A stretch of DNA of 64,000 bases from Flavobacterium sp. 5 (GTDB lineage: Bacteria; Bacteroidota; Bacteroidia; Flavobacteriales; Flavobacteriaceae), in the NCBI RefSeq assembly GCF_002813295.1, contig NZ_PHUE01000001.1, forward strand, positions 2,542,001-2,606,000, given 5' to 3'. Made by a program: the position numbers and the translations under genes. This document shows positions 34,115 to 44,012 of the stretch, one piece after another. Position 1 is the first letter of the stretch. Each line of letters starts with the position of its first letter. The notes under the pieces were generated by a model. The model worked only from the letters and a program-made list of their open reading frames with translations. It made no database searches and was not told the DNA's origin.

Positions 34115-35509
34115 CTAAAACAATTCTCTTGGATCAGTTAATTTTCCTGTAACCGCTGCTGCTGCTGCCATAATTGGAGAAGCTAACAATGTTCTTGAAC
34201 CAGGACCTTGACGACCTTCGAAGTTTCTGTTTGAAGTACTTACTGCGTATTTTCCAGCAGGAACTTTATCATCATTCATTGCCAAACAAGCAGAACATCC
34301 TGGCTGACGCAATACGAAACCTGCTTCAGTTAAAATATCCAAAATACCTTCTTCTTTAATCTGTGCTTCAACTACGTGTGAACCTGGAACTAACCAAGCT
34401 GTAACGTTGTCTGCTTTTTTGCGGCCTTTTACAATTTCTGCGAAAGCTCTAAAATCTTCAATACGTCCATTAGTACAACTTCCCAAGAAAACATAATCGA
34501 TTGTTTTTCCAATCATCACATCATCTTCGTTGAAGCCCATGTAAGCTAACGATTTTTTATATGTTTCCGCACCACCTTCAACTTGATTGGCGTTCGGAAT
34601 ATGTTTAGTGATACCAATTCCCATTCCAGGGTTTGTACCATAAGTAATCATTGGTTCGATATCTTCAGCTTTGATATTTAATTCAGTATCAAAAATTGCA
34701 TCCGCATCGGTTTTCAAAGTTTTCCAGTATTCAACTGCTTTAGTCCAAGCTTCACCTTTTGGAGCATATAATCTTCCTTCAAGGAAATCAAAAGTAGTTT
34801 GGTCAGGAGCAATCATACCTCCACGAGCACCCATTTCGATACTTAAATTACAAACAGTCATACGGCCTTCCATTGTCATTTCTTCGAATACATTTCCTGC
34901 ATATTCAGCAAAATATCCTGTACCTCCAGAAGTAGTTAATTGAGCAATAATATAAAGAGCAACGTCTTTTGGTCCCACACCTTTACTTAATTTACCATTT
35001 ACGTTGATACGCATTTTCTTTGGTTTTGGTTGCATGATACATTGTGTAGCCATAACCATTTCAACCTCAGAAGTACCAATTCCAAAAGCAATCGCTCCAA
35101 AAGCACCGTGAGTAGAAGTATGTGAATCTCCACAAACAATAGTAGCACCAGGCAAAGTAATTCCGTTTTCAGGACCTACTACGTGTACAATTCCATTCTT
35201 TTGATGACCTAATCCCCAGTGAGAAATTCCGTATTCTGCTGAGTTATCTTCTAATGCTTGTAATTGATTAGCAGAAAGGGCATCAGCAACAGGTAAATGT
35301 TGGTTTATAGTTGGTGTGTTGTGGTCGGCAGTAGCAAAAGTACGTTCTGGGTATAAAACCTTTACGTTTCTAGATTTTAATCCTAAAAAAGCAACTGGGC
35401 TCGTAACTTCATGAATGAAATGACGGTCAATAAAAAATACATCCGGTCCATCTTCAATTTTACGTACAACGTGTGAATCCCATACTTTGTCAAATAATGT
35501 CTTACTCAT
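34115..35509 (-). CDS. leuC: 3-isopropylmalate dehydratase large subunit
   Basis: 464 residues, aconitase family. It has [40 protein letters not shown] and the three 4Fe-4S ligands in [13 protein letters not shown] and [14 protein letters not shown]. It is the first gene of the operon; a consensus promoter lies about 250 bp upstream. Confidence 0.96.
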   Translation of the reverse strand: MSKTLFDKVWDSHVVRKIEDGPDVFFIDRHFIHEVTSPVAFLGLKSRNVKVLYPERTFATADHNTPTINQHLPVADALSANQLQALEDNSAEYGISHWGLGHQKNGIVHVVGPENGITLPGATIVCGDSHTSTHGAFGAIAFGIGTSEVEMVMATQCIMQPKPKKMRINVNGKLSKGVGPKDVALYIIAQLTTSGGTGYFAEYAGNVFEEMTMEGRMTVCNLSIEMGARGGMIAPDQTTFDFLEGRLYAPKGEAWTKAVEYWKTLKTDADAIFDTELNIKAEDIEPMITYGTNPGMGIGITKHIPNANQVEGGAETYKKSLAYMGFNEDDVMIGKTIDYVFLGSCTNGRIEDFRAFAEIVKGRKKADNVTAWLVPGSHVVEAQIKEEGILDILTEAGFVLRQPGCSACLAMNDDKVPAGKYAVSTSNRNFEGRQGPGSRTLLASPIMAAAAAVTGKLTDPRELF

Positions 35510-35558
35510 TTTATTTTTTTTTAATTGTAATTTCTATAACCACAGTAACTTCATGTCA

Positions 35559-35702
35559 TTATAATAGAAGTTCAAAATTAAAAAAAGATATTAAAGTGTC
35601 AATTTCGATATTTTGTTTTATACGATACCCAAAAGAATTATGTTTTTTGGATCGCAAACAGTTGTTCTTTATTTTAAAAAGAACAATCGATGGGAAACAC
35701 AT
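35559..35702 (-). CDS. Possible leucine leader peptide (47 aa)
   Basis: A short ATG-started frame between the leuC promoter and leuC. It begins MCFPSIVLFK and ends FNFELLL, so the last three codons (CTT CTA TTA) are all leucine. It stops 50 bp before leuC. The arms AACTTC / GAAGTT overlap the leucine codons and form a weak hairpin. This would suit attenuation by leucyl-tRNA supply, but no T-tailed terminator hairpin follows, so it may be chance. Confidence 0.25.
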   Translation of the reverse strand: MCFPSIVLFKIKNNCLRSKKHNSFGYRIKQNIEIDTLISFFNFELLL

Positions 35703-35757
35703 TTTTTTTTTAATTAGAACAACAGAAGTTTATTTTACGGTTGTTTTTAATAATTTG

Positions 35758-35788
35758 CAAATTTACCGCTATTGTGCTATAAAATAAA
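35758..35788 (-). promoter_or_regulatory. Promoter of the leucine operon
   Basis: On the minus strand: TTTA, 19 bp, then TAAATTTG. It gives a leader of about 240 bases in front of leuC. The leader also contains the hairpin TTGTTCTTT / AAAGAACAA. Confidence 0.6.
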
Positions 35789-35932
35789 GGTTTTTGGTTT
35801 AAAAAATGTAACAATTTGATTTGAAATAGTAATTATTGTTAGATTTTGATATTGGATTTCACCATGATTTAAATAAAATTTGTTTCTTTTATTTGGATTA
35901 ATTCTAGTTATAAAAAAGTATTTTTTTTATAG

Positions 35933-35961
35933 AAATACTACGACATCCAAAAAATGATATT
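35933..35961. repeat. 29-bp direct repeat, copy 1
   Basis: Starts AAATACTACGACATCC and continues AAAAAATGATATT. It equals the copy at 39217-39245 except for one base, in the same orientation. It lies just downstream of the T9SS protein gene. Confidence 0.85.
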
Positions 35962-35987
35962 TAGATTTTTTAAGAAAAAATGCCCTA

Positions 35988-38900
35988 TCACCTTTTTAAA
36001 GAAAAATGCCCTTTTTTTATTTGCTCATCGCTAAATTTTGCCTCAAACCAATAATCATCAGAAGGTAATGAAGCATTATTATAGATTCCGTCCCAAGAAG
36101 GATTATTTTGTGTTAGTTGCTTTAAAAGTTTTCCATATCGATCAAATATATTTATCGAATAATTTTTGAAAGCTGAACCTTTCAATTGCCAAGTATCGTT
36201 GTATCCATCACCATTTGGTGTGAAAAATTTAGGATAATTTAGGAATGAAATTTTTTCTTCAAGAAAGCCACATCCGCTTGTTTCTTTAGCAAAAACTGTA
36301 TAATCTCCTCCTGGCAAATTATTAAATATGTTTTCTTTTTGATAATTAATACCATCTAATGAATATTTATATTGCAAGGTCGTATTAATTAGGACCTCAA
36401 TGGTATTATAATTATCAAAATCAGTTGTCTTTATTTTGTAATCTGGAATAGTGGACTGTTTTGTAACAAGTACCGAAATTTCTGCTGAGTCACTACCGCA
36501 TTTTTCATTGTCTAATTTATATATATAGGTTCCTGGATTATCAATTGTGGGATTAAATAATCCCGTTCCACTTGATAAACTCGGACTCCAAACACCTCCT
36601 TTATCTGGATTTTCTTTTAAATAATCTAATAAATCTATAGGGTTACTCTCTACACAAATTGATACATTATTGTTTTTACCTGCATTTGGCAATTTAGACA
36701 CATTAACAATTACTTCAGAAAAATCACTCTGACATGATGTATTAGTAACGGTGTACTTATAAGTTCCAGAAAGATCCGTATTAGGATTAAAAAATCCTGT
36801 TCCGCTTAATAAATTTGGACTCCAAGTTCCTCCATTATCAGGAGAACCTATTAAAATATTAAATAAATCAAATGACGCATCATCTTTGCAAACTGATAAC
36901 GTGTTGTTTTCTCCAGCATTGGGAAAAGAATCTACTTGTATTGTTATTTTGGCATTGGCGTTTCCGCATTGTGCATTTGAAACAGTATAGGTATAAATTC
37001 CAGAAACATCTATTTTAGGGTCAAACATTTCATTACCACTTGATAGATTTGGGCTCCAGACACCTCCACGATTAGGTATTCCTTTTAATTTATCAAATAA
37101 ATTTATTGGAGCGCTATCTATGCAAATAGATATACTGTTATCTTCTCCAGCATTCGGTAATAAATCTACATTGACAGTCACCTCAGCAACATCAGTTTGG
37201 CAAGATCCATTTGTAACGGTGTATTTATAAATCCCTGAACGATCAATTTTTGGATCAAAGAATGAAGTCCCAGTTGATAAAGACGGAGTCCATTTACCTC
37301 CATTGTCGGGTGTATCACTTAAAATACTCAATAAATCAATAGGATTATTATTAATACAAATTGATAAAGTACTATCCCCTCCTGCATTTGGAGTTACATC
37401 TATATTTACAGTAACTGTAGCGCTTTTGTTGCATTTACCGTTAAAAACGGTATAGGTATAAATTCCAGACAAATCTATTGTAGGGTTAAATACTCCGTTT
37501 CTACCTGATAAAGTTGGAGTCCAAGTCCCTCCGATATTTGGAGTTCCTTTAAGAGAATCAAATAAATTTACAGGAGCACTAATATTACAAATAGATAAAT
37601 TTCCATTTTCACCAGCATTTAAAATATTTGCTGTCTGAAAATCAAAAACACCATCATTGTTAATGTCTATTGGAACTATATAACCACCTGTATATCCAGT
37701 TATTAAGCCATTTAAATCAACTATGTCAGGAGAGTTTCCTAATGTTCCATTTTGATCATTATCAGTAAAACCAGCCTCAATTACATCGGAACAGCCATCA
37801 TTGTCACTATCTAAATCTCGAGAGTCAGAAAGTCCATCTCCATCAGTATCTCTGTTTAGAGTTCCATTATCTTCTACTGTATCTAAAATGCCATCATTGT
37901 CATCATCAAGATCAAAATCGTCAAGAATACCATCTCTATCAAAATCGGGTATGCATTGTTGTTCAAGTTCAAATTGACTACTGCATTTAGAAGGGTTATC
38001 AAAAATTTTAATTATACCCATATCCCTATCTGACGATAGTAAATTACAAATAGCTGAACAGTCAGTTAATGAAGAATTACTGTCGATTTCGAGTGATGGG
38101 TCAGATAATGATGAAAAGTCTATGGTTGTAAGAGATTCTAGACCCGTTAGGGAAATTAAGGAAGAGTTGCCGCCAATAATAAGTCTTCCTACACTTAGCA
38201 ATTGATTAAAACCTTTGATGTTTTGCAATTTAGTATTTACTTTAATATCTACCACTCCATAAATGTGGTTCAGATTATTAAAACCATCAATTGTGGTAAG
38301 TTCATTATTTTCATACATTATAAACCATTCTCCTATTGATTTGAGATTATTGAAACCTGATATACTCGTTAAACTAGATCCCGAAATCGTTAATCCAGCT
38401 CGAATTAATTCTAAATTGTTAAATGAAGGCATGATTTTCAATGAGGGACTAAGTATTTCAAAAAATCGTGTAATTTCTTTTAATTTGTTAAAACCTTGCA
38501 TTGAAATTAATGAGGAATTACCAATTTTTAAGTCCCATCCTATGGTTTCCAATGCATCAAAACTATCAATGATTTCTAGAGAATCATTGTTTTCGATTAC
38601 TAAACTGTTTCCAAGTGTTTTCAAACTTTCAAATTTTGGGAATGTAATTAATGATGGATTTCCAGAAATTGAAAAATATTTTTGAACCTCAATCAATTTA
38701 TTAAATCCAATAATGCTTTTTATAAAATAATTACTAATTTGAAAATCACCCATAATACTTTCTAAGTTTTCAAATCCACTAATCGTTTCTAACGGGCCTC
38801 TATAGTTGTTTTCATGAATTTCTAAACTACCATTTATTGTTTTTAATTGACTAAAACCGTTTAAATTTTTAATTGCAGTGTTTCTAATTATTAAATCGCC

Positions 38901-39179
38901 TCCAATAAATTCTAATTTAGAAAAATTAGACACATCAGATATATTAGAGTATTGCATGGTAAGACTACCCTCTATTCTCTTTATAGATATAAGCTTTGAA
39001 AAATCATTAGCATCGCCAGAAATAAATAAATTACCAGAAATAATTTCGCAATTAGGATATGTTGCTACAAAATTGTCAACACTTAATTGACTACTTAAGG
39101 TGATATTGCCTGATGGACATTGAGAAAAAACTAAGTTGCAAAAGAAAAATAAAGACAAAAAAAATATTTTTTTTAACAT
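35988..39179 (-). CDS. Large T9SS-secreted surface protein (L-domain, TSP3, five repeats)
   Basis: 1063 residues. Order: signal peptide (IFFLSLFFFCNLVFSQ); about 21-410, leucine-rich receptor-L-like strands, each with the pattern FNNLKSI and short variations; about 414-476, calcium-binding thrombospondin type-3-like repeats (DRDGILDDFDLDDDNDG, DTDGDGLSDSRD); about 519-905, five repeats of some 78 residues, each starting NAG and carrying two cysteines plus GGxWxPxL and SGxYxYxV; about 975-1063, a gliding-motility/type B T9SS C-terminal domain (FFTPNGDGYNDTW, INIFDRYGKLL, SWDGIYNN). It should be exported by type IX secretion and stay on the surface, probably as an adhesin. No terminator seen. 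Confidence 0.9.
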   Translation of the reverse strand: MLKKIFFLSLFFFCNLVFSQCPSGNITLSSQLSVDNFVATYPNCEIISGNLFISGDANDFSKLISIKRIEGSLTMQYSNISDVSNFSKLEFIGGDLIIRNTAIKNLNGFSQLKTINGSLEIHENNYRGPLETISGFENLESIMGDFQISNYFIKSIIGFNKLIEVQKYFSISGNPSLITFPKFESLKTLGNSLVIENNDSLEIIDSFDALETIGWDLKIGNSSLISMQGFNKLKEITRFFEILSPSLKIMPSFNNLELIRAGLTISGSSLTSISGFNNLKSIGEWFIMYENNELTTIDGFNNLNHIYGVVDIKVNTKLQNIKGFNQLLSVGRLIIGGNSSLISLTGLESLTTIDFSSLSDPSLEIDSNSSLTDCSAICNLLSSDRDMGIIKIFDNPSKCSSQFELEQQCIPDFDRDGILDDFDLDDDNDGILDTVEDNGTLNRDTDGDGLSDSRDLDSDNDGCSDVIEAGFTDNDQNGTLGNSPDIVDLNGLITGYTGGYIVPIDINNDGVFDFQTANILNAGENGNLSICNISAPVNLFDSLKGTPNIGGTWTPTLSGRNGVFNPTIDLSGIYTYTVFNGKCNKSATVTVNIDVTPNAGGDSTLSICINNNPIDLLSILSDTPDNGGKWTPSLSTGTSFFDPKIDRSGIYKYTVTNGSCQTDVAEVTVNVDLLPNAGEDNSISICIDSAPINLFDKLKGIPNRGGVWSPNLSSGNEMFDPKIDVSGIYTYTVSNAQCGNANAKITIQVDSFPNAGENNTLSVCKDDASFDLFNILIGSPDNGGTWSPNLLSGTGFFNPNTDLSGTYKYTVTNTSCQSDFSEVIVNVSKLPNAGKNNNVSICVESNPIDLLDYLKENPDKGGVWSPSLSSGTGLFNPTIDNPGTYIYKLDNEKCGSDSAEISVLVTKQSTIPDYKIKTTDFDNYNTIEVLINTTLQYKYSLDGINYQKENIFNNLPGGDYTVFAKETSGCGFLEEKISFLNYPKFFTPNGDGYNDTWQLKGSAFKNYSINIFDRYGKLLKQLTQNNPSWDGIYNNASLPSDDYWFEAKFSDEQIKKGHFSLKR

Positions 39180-39203
39180 GTATAGGTTTACTTAGATGAT
39201 TGC

Positions 39204-39235
39204 CAAATATAATTTTAAATACTACGACATCCAAA
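39204..39235 (-). promoter_or_regulatory. Promoter of the T9SS protein gene
   Basis: On the minus strand: TTTG, 20 bp, then TATATTTG, 25 bp before the start codon. The -33 box lies inside the second copy of the 29-bp direct repeat. Confidence 0.65.
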
Positions 39236-39245
39236 AAATCATATT
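39217..39245. repeat. 29-bp direct repeat, copy 2
   Basis: AAATACTACGACATCC followed by AAAAAATCATATT; one mismatch to copy 1, which is 3284 bp away. The two copies enclose exactly one gene. Confidence 0.85.
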
Positions 39246-39396
39246 GGTTTTAAAAATTTAAAAAAAATCAAAGTTTTCAGAATTGTCTGAACCTATTTAC
39301 TGTTGATAAATTAAACTGAATTACCTCAAAAAAATCCCTAATTTTGAAATTCACTTTTTGTAATTTTAAAAAATTACAATCACTTCATTTGCAATT

Positions 39397-42300
39397 ATGT
39401 ACTTAATATTCGATACCGAAACTACTGGATTACCCAAGAACTGGAATGCTCCAATAACCGATTCTGACAACTGGCCTCGTTGTATACAAATCGCTTGGCA
39501 GCTGCATGATGAGATGGGAACGCTTATCGAACATCAGGATTATTTGGTACAGCCAGATGGTTTTAATATTCCGTATGATGCTGAACGTATTCACGGTATT
39601 TCGACCGAATTGGCTCAAGCCGATGGTATTTCTTTGGCCGAAGTTTTGGAGAAATTCAATATTGCATTGAGTAAAACCAAATTTATTGTAGGTCAGAATT
39701 TAGGTTTCGACGTCAATATTATGGGAGCTGAATTTCATCGTGCTGGAGTAGATTCGCCAATGAGTTCGATGCCAGTTTTGGATACGTGTACCGAAGTTAC
39801 TGCTTCATTATTAAAATTACCCGGAGGTCGTGGAGGAAAATTCAAATTACCAACATTGACCGAATTACATAGTTATTTATTCAACGTTCCTTTTTCGGAA
39901 GCGCACAACGCAACTGCCGATGTTGAAGCAACTACACGTTGTTTTTTAGAATTAATAAGAAGAGAGGTTTTTACCAAAGAAGAACTTGATGTACCAAAGG
40001 ATTATTTTCAAACTTTTCAGAATAAAAATCCTCAGGAAATACCTTTAATTGGATTAAAACACATCAATCTTAAGAAAGCTTCAGATGCCATTAGAGAGCA
40101 ATTAAAAGCATTAGTTTCTGATGATGTTCAAACTGTTATTTCTGATTCGGATAAGCAAGGTTTAAGCGAAGCGAAGTTTGCACATTTACACAATCACACA
40201 CAGTTTTCGGTTTTACAATCGACTATCGGAATTGGGAATTTAGTTTCGGCTACAGCCAAAAATAAAATGCCAGCCGTTGCAATGACTGATACAGGAAACA
40301 TGATGGGAGCTTTCCATTTTGTGAGTGCGGTAATGAATCATAATAAAGGGGCTTCCGCCAAAAATAAAGCTTTAGTTGAAGAGGGAGCAGAACCAACTGA
40401 AACAGAAATCAAACCAATTGTAGGGTGTGAGTTTAATATCTGTGAAAATCATAAAGATAAGTCCAAAAAAGACAATGGTTATCAGGTTGTTTTATTGGCT
40501 AAAAATAAAAAAGGATATCATAATCTTGCTAAAATGGCTTCCATCGCTTATGTGAATGGTTTTTATTATGTACCAAGAATTGATCGAGCCGTAGTCGAGC
40601 AGTATAAAGAAGACATCATGGTGTTGTCTGGAAATTTATACGGAGAGATTCCGAGTAAAATTCTAAACATCGGTGAAAACCAAGCCGAAGAAGCTTTGAT
40701 TTGGTGGAAAGAGCAATTTGGAGATGATTTTTATCTCGAAATCATGCGCCACCAACAAGAGGACGAAAACCGAGTTAATAAAACCTTGATTGAGTTTTCA
40801 CAAAAGCATAATGTTAAGCTGATTGCAAGTAATAATACTTTTTATTTAAATAAAGAAGATGCCAATGCGCATGATATTTTGTTGTGTGTAAAAGATGGTG
40901 AAAAACAGGCTACGCCAATTGGTCGTGGTCGTGGTTACCGTTATGGTTTACCGAATCAGGAGTATTATTATAAATCGCAAGAAGAGATGAAAAAACTCTT
41001 TTCCGATTTGCCTGATGCGATTATCAACATTCAGGAAATTGTAGATAAGGTCGAAATTTACTCGCTCTATCGTGATGTATTGCTTCCAAAATATGACATT
41101 CCTCAAGAGTTTGTCAATCCCGAAGACGAAACTGACAATGGGGTTCGTGGAGAAAATGCCTATTTGAGGGATTTGACCATGATAGGCGCCAAAAAACGAT
41201 ATGGAGATATTACAGAATCTATTCAGGAACGTTTAGACTTTGAGTTACTTACGATTTCGAATTCAGGGTATCCAGGTTACTTTTTGATTGTTCAGGATTT
41301 CATTGCCGAAGCTCGAAAAATGGATGTTTCAGTAGGACCAGGCCGTGGATCGGCTGCGGGTTCTGCGGTGGCTTATTGTTTAGGAATTACCAATATTGAC
41401 CCGATTAAGTACGATTTGCTTTTTGAGCGTTTCCTGAATCCCGATCGTGTGTCGATGCCCGATATTGATATCGATTTTGATGATGAGGGTCGTGGTCGTG
41501 TAATGGATTATGTAATCAAAAAATACGGTGCCAATCAGGTGGCGCAGATTATCACTTATGGTAAAATGGCAACCAAATCGGCTATTCGTGATACTGCTCG
41601 TGTGCTAGATTTACCTTTGTTCGAAGCGGATAGAATTGCCAAATTAATTCCTGCAATGATGCCAGGGAAATGGAATCTAGCTCGTTTCCTTTCTGAATCA
41701 GAAGACGATGTAAAAAAAGCATTAAAAGGTGCTGATGAATTTGAACTTGTAAAAGAATTAATCGCCATTGCCAATGAAGATGATTTGGCAGGAGAGACGA
41801 TTCAGCAGGCAAAAATTTTGGAAGGCTCGATGCGTAATACAGGTATTCACGCTTGTGGGGTGATCATCACGCCATCGGATATTACCAACTATGTACCTGT
41901 TACTACCGCAAAAGATTCTGATTTATATGTGACGCAGTTTGATAACTCCGTTGCCGAAAGTGCGGGATTACTAAAAATGGATTTCTTGGGTCTTAAGACC
42001 CTTACTTTGATAAAAGATACAGTCAAATTAGTAAAGTATCGTAACAACATTGATCTCGATCCAGATACTTTCCCGATTGATGATGTCAAGACGTATGAGC
42101 TTTTCCAACGTGGAGAAACGGTTGGAATCTTCCAATACGAGTCACCCGGAATGCAGAAATACATGAAGGATTTGAAACCTACTGTTTTTGGAGATTTAAT
42201 TGCCATGAATGCTTTGTATCGTCCAGGACCAATAGAGTATATTCCGTCTTTCGTTCGAAGAAAAAATGGGGAAGAGGAAATTAAATACGATTTAGATGCT

Positions 42301-43920
42301 TGCGAAGAATACCTAGGAGAAACCTACGGAATTACTGTTTATCAAGAGCAGGTAATGCTTTTGTCCCAATCTTTAGCGGGGTTTTCAAAAGGTGATGCCG
42401 ATGTTTTGCGTAAGGCAATGGGTAAGAAGCAGATTGAGGTTCTAGATAAAATGAAACCAAAGTTTATTGCGCAAGCTGCAGAGAAAGGACATGATGCCAA
42501 AATTTTAGAGAAAATTTGGAAAGACTGGGAAGCCTTTGCGAGTTATGCCTTTAATAAGTCACACTCTACTTGTTATGCTTGGATTGCCTACCAAACGGCT
42601 TATCTAAAAGCTCATTATCCTGCCGAATATATGGCGGCGGTACTTTCGAATAACATGAATGATATCAAACAAGTATCATTTTTTATGGAAGAATGCAAGC
42701 GTATGGGATTACAGGTTTTAGGACCTTGTGTGAACGAGTCGTTTTATAAATTTACGGTAAACGATGAATATGCAGTTCGTTTCGGAATGGGGGCTATCAA
42801 AGGGGTAGGTTCTGGTGCGGTTGCGACCATTGTTGAAAGTAGAAAAGATGCCAAATACAAATCTATTTTTGATTTAGCAAAACGCATTGATTTGCGCGCA
42901 GCCAACAAAAAAGCCATCGAAAACTTAGCTTTGGCAGGAGGTTTTGATTGTTTTACTGACACACACAGAGCACAATATTTTCACACTGATGGTGATGGAA
43001 TTACCTTTTACGAAAAAGCCATCCGTTATGGTTCGAAGTTTCAGGAAAACGAAAATTCATCGCAGGTAAGTCTGTTTGGAGAAAGCAGCGATGTGCAAAT
43101 TGCAGAACCTGTTGTACCTCCTTGCGAAGACTGGAGTACGATGGAGAAACTTGCCAAAGAGAAAGAAGTTGTTGGTATTTATATTTCTGGGCATCCTTTG
43201 GATGATTATAAATTTGAGATGAAATATTTTTGCAACGCCAGACTTGAAGCCTTGAAAAATATGGAACAGTATGTAGGTAAGAATCTAACTTTTGGAGGAA
43301 TTATTACCAACGTACAACACCGTGTAGCGAAGAACGGAAAAGGGTGGGGAACCTTTGTCTTGGAAGGTTATGATGAGAGTTTTGAGTTTAAAATCTTTGG
43401 AGAAGAGTATTTAAAGTTCAGACATTTCTTCATTCAAAACAACTTTACCTTCATGAAGATTTTGATAAAAGAAGGTTGGGTAAATCAGGAAACAGGCAAA
43501 AAGACCGATCCTAGAATGCAGTTTGTTTTGGTACAATATTTACAGGATGTTTTGAGTACGTTTGCCAAAAAGCTAATCCTTCTACTAAATATTAAAGATA
43601 TTGAAGCTGAGTTTATTCATAATCTGAATCGTTTGTTTCAAGAATACAAAGGCGATAATACAGTGTCTTTTGAAATCATGGAACTTGAAAAAATAAAGAG
43701 GATTGTTGAAACAACTCCCGAATTTGAAGAAACGGATGATACTTTTGTTGAAGAAACGGATGAAACTGCTGAGGTTGTAGAAACGAAACAAGTTACCGAA
43801 GTGGAAGAAATAAAAGTAGTTACCAAACTAGCCATGCCAAGCCGAAAATTGAAAGTTCAAATTTCTAATGAATTATTGTTTGAACTGGAAAAAATGCAAA
43901 TCAATTTCAAGTTGAATTAA
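39397..43920 (+). CDS. dnaE: DNA polymerase III alpha subunit with fused DnaQ-type exonuclease
   Basis: 1507 residues. The first 190 are a DEDDh 3'-5' exonuclease: YLIFDTETTGLPK (catalytic D and E), GQNLGFDVNIMGAEF, and HNATADVEATTR (general base H and last D). The PHP domain starts at about 265 (FAHLHNHTQFSVLQSTIG). The polymerase core has GPGRGSAAGSAVAYCLGITN and MPDIDIDFDDEGRGRVMDYV (catalytic aspartates), then GETYGITVYQEQVMLL. After about 1270 come an OB-fold region (LTFGGIITNVQHRVAKNGKG) and an acidic linker (EETDDTFVEETDETAEVV). Replication and proofreading are thus in one chain. TAATTTTG at 39339 is a likely -7 box. Confidence 0.95.
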   Translation: MYLIFDTETTGLPKNWNAPITDSDNWPRCIQIAWQLHDEMGTLIEHQDYLVQPDGFNIPYDAERIHGISTELAQADGISLAEVLEKFNIALSKTKFIVGQNLGFDVNIMGAEFHRAGVDSPMSSMPVLDTCTEVTASLLKLPGGRGGKFKLPTLTELHSYLFNVPFSEAHNATADVEATTRCFLELIRREVFTKEELDVPKDYFQTFQNKNPQEIPLIGLKHINLKKASDAIREQLKALVSDDVQTVISDSDKQGLSEAKFAHLHNHTQFSVLQSTIGIGNLVSATAKNKMPAVAMTDTGNMMGAFHFVSAVMNHNKGASAKNKALVEEGAEPTETEIKPIVGCEFNICENHKDKSKKDNGYQVVLLAKNKKGYHNLAKMASIAYVNGFYYVPRIDRAVVEQYKEDIMVLSGNLYGEIPSKILNIGENQAEEALIWWKEQFGDDFYLEIMRHQQEDENRVNKTLIEFSQKHNVKLIASNNTFYLNKEDANAHDILLCVKDGEKQATPIGRGRGYRYGLPNQEYYYKSQEEMKKLFSDLPDAIINIQEIVDKVEIYSLYRDVLLPKYDIPQEFVNPEDETDNGVRGENAYLRDLTMIGAKKRYGDITESIQERLDFELLTISNSGYPGYFLIVQDFIAEARKMDVSVGPGRGSAAGSAVAYCLGITNIDPIKYDLLFERFLNPDRVSMPDIDIDFDDEGRGRVMDYVIKKYGANQVAQIITYGKMATKSAIRDTARVLDLPLFEADRIAKLIPAMMPGKWNLARFLSESEDDVKKALKGADEFELVKELIAIANEDDLAGETIQQAKILEGSMRNTGIHACGVIITPSDITNYVPVTTAKDSDLYVTQFDNSVAESAGLLKMDFLGLKTLTLIKDTVKLVKYRNNIDLDPDTFPIDDVKTYELFQRGETVGIFQYESPGMQKYMKDLKPTVFGDLIAMNALYRPGPIEYIPSFVRRKNGEEEIKYDLDACEEYLGETYGITVYQEQVMLLSQSLAGFSKGDADVLRKAMGKKQIEVLDKMKPKFIAQAAEKGHDAKILEKIWKDWEAFASYAFNKSHSTCYAWIAYQTAYLKAHYPAEYMAAVLSNNMNDIKQVSFFMEECKRMGLQVLGPCVNESFYKFTVNDEYAVRFGMGAIKGVGSGAVATIVESRKDAKYKSIFDLAKRIDLRAANKKAIENLALAGGFDCFTDTHRAQYFHTDGDGITFYEKAIRYGSKFQENENSSQVSLFGESSDVQIAEPVVPPCEDWSTMEKLAKEKEVVGIYISGHPLDDYKFEMKYFCNARLEALKNMEQYVGKNLTFGGIITNVQHRVAKNGKGWGTFVLEGYDESFEFKIFGEEYLKFRHFFIQNNFTFMKILIKEGWVNQETGKKTDPRMQFVLVQYLQDVLSTFAKKLILLLNIKDIEAEFIHNLNRLFQEYKGDNTVSFEIMELEKIKRIVETTPEFEETDDTFVEETDETAEVVETKQVTEVEEIKVVTKLAMPSRKLKVQISNELLFELEKMQINFKLN

Positions 43921-44012
43921 ATTCAATGTTAAGAACTCATTTGGTTTGTGAATAAGTCAATTAGACAATCTCAATAAAATTTCTCCACCTTTGTTAAATA
44001 GAAATTACAATT

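Noticed and set aside
38263..38685. 140-codon frame on the plus strand inside the T9SS gene
   Set aside because: It is antisense to the repeat-rich receptor-L region and has no family features.
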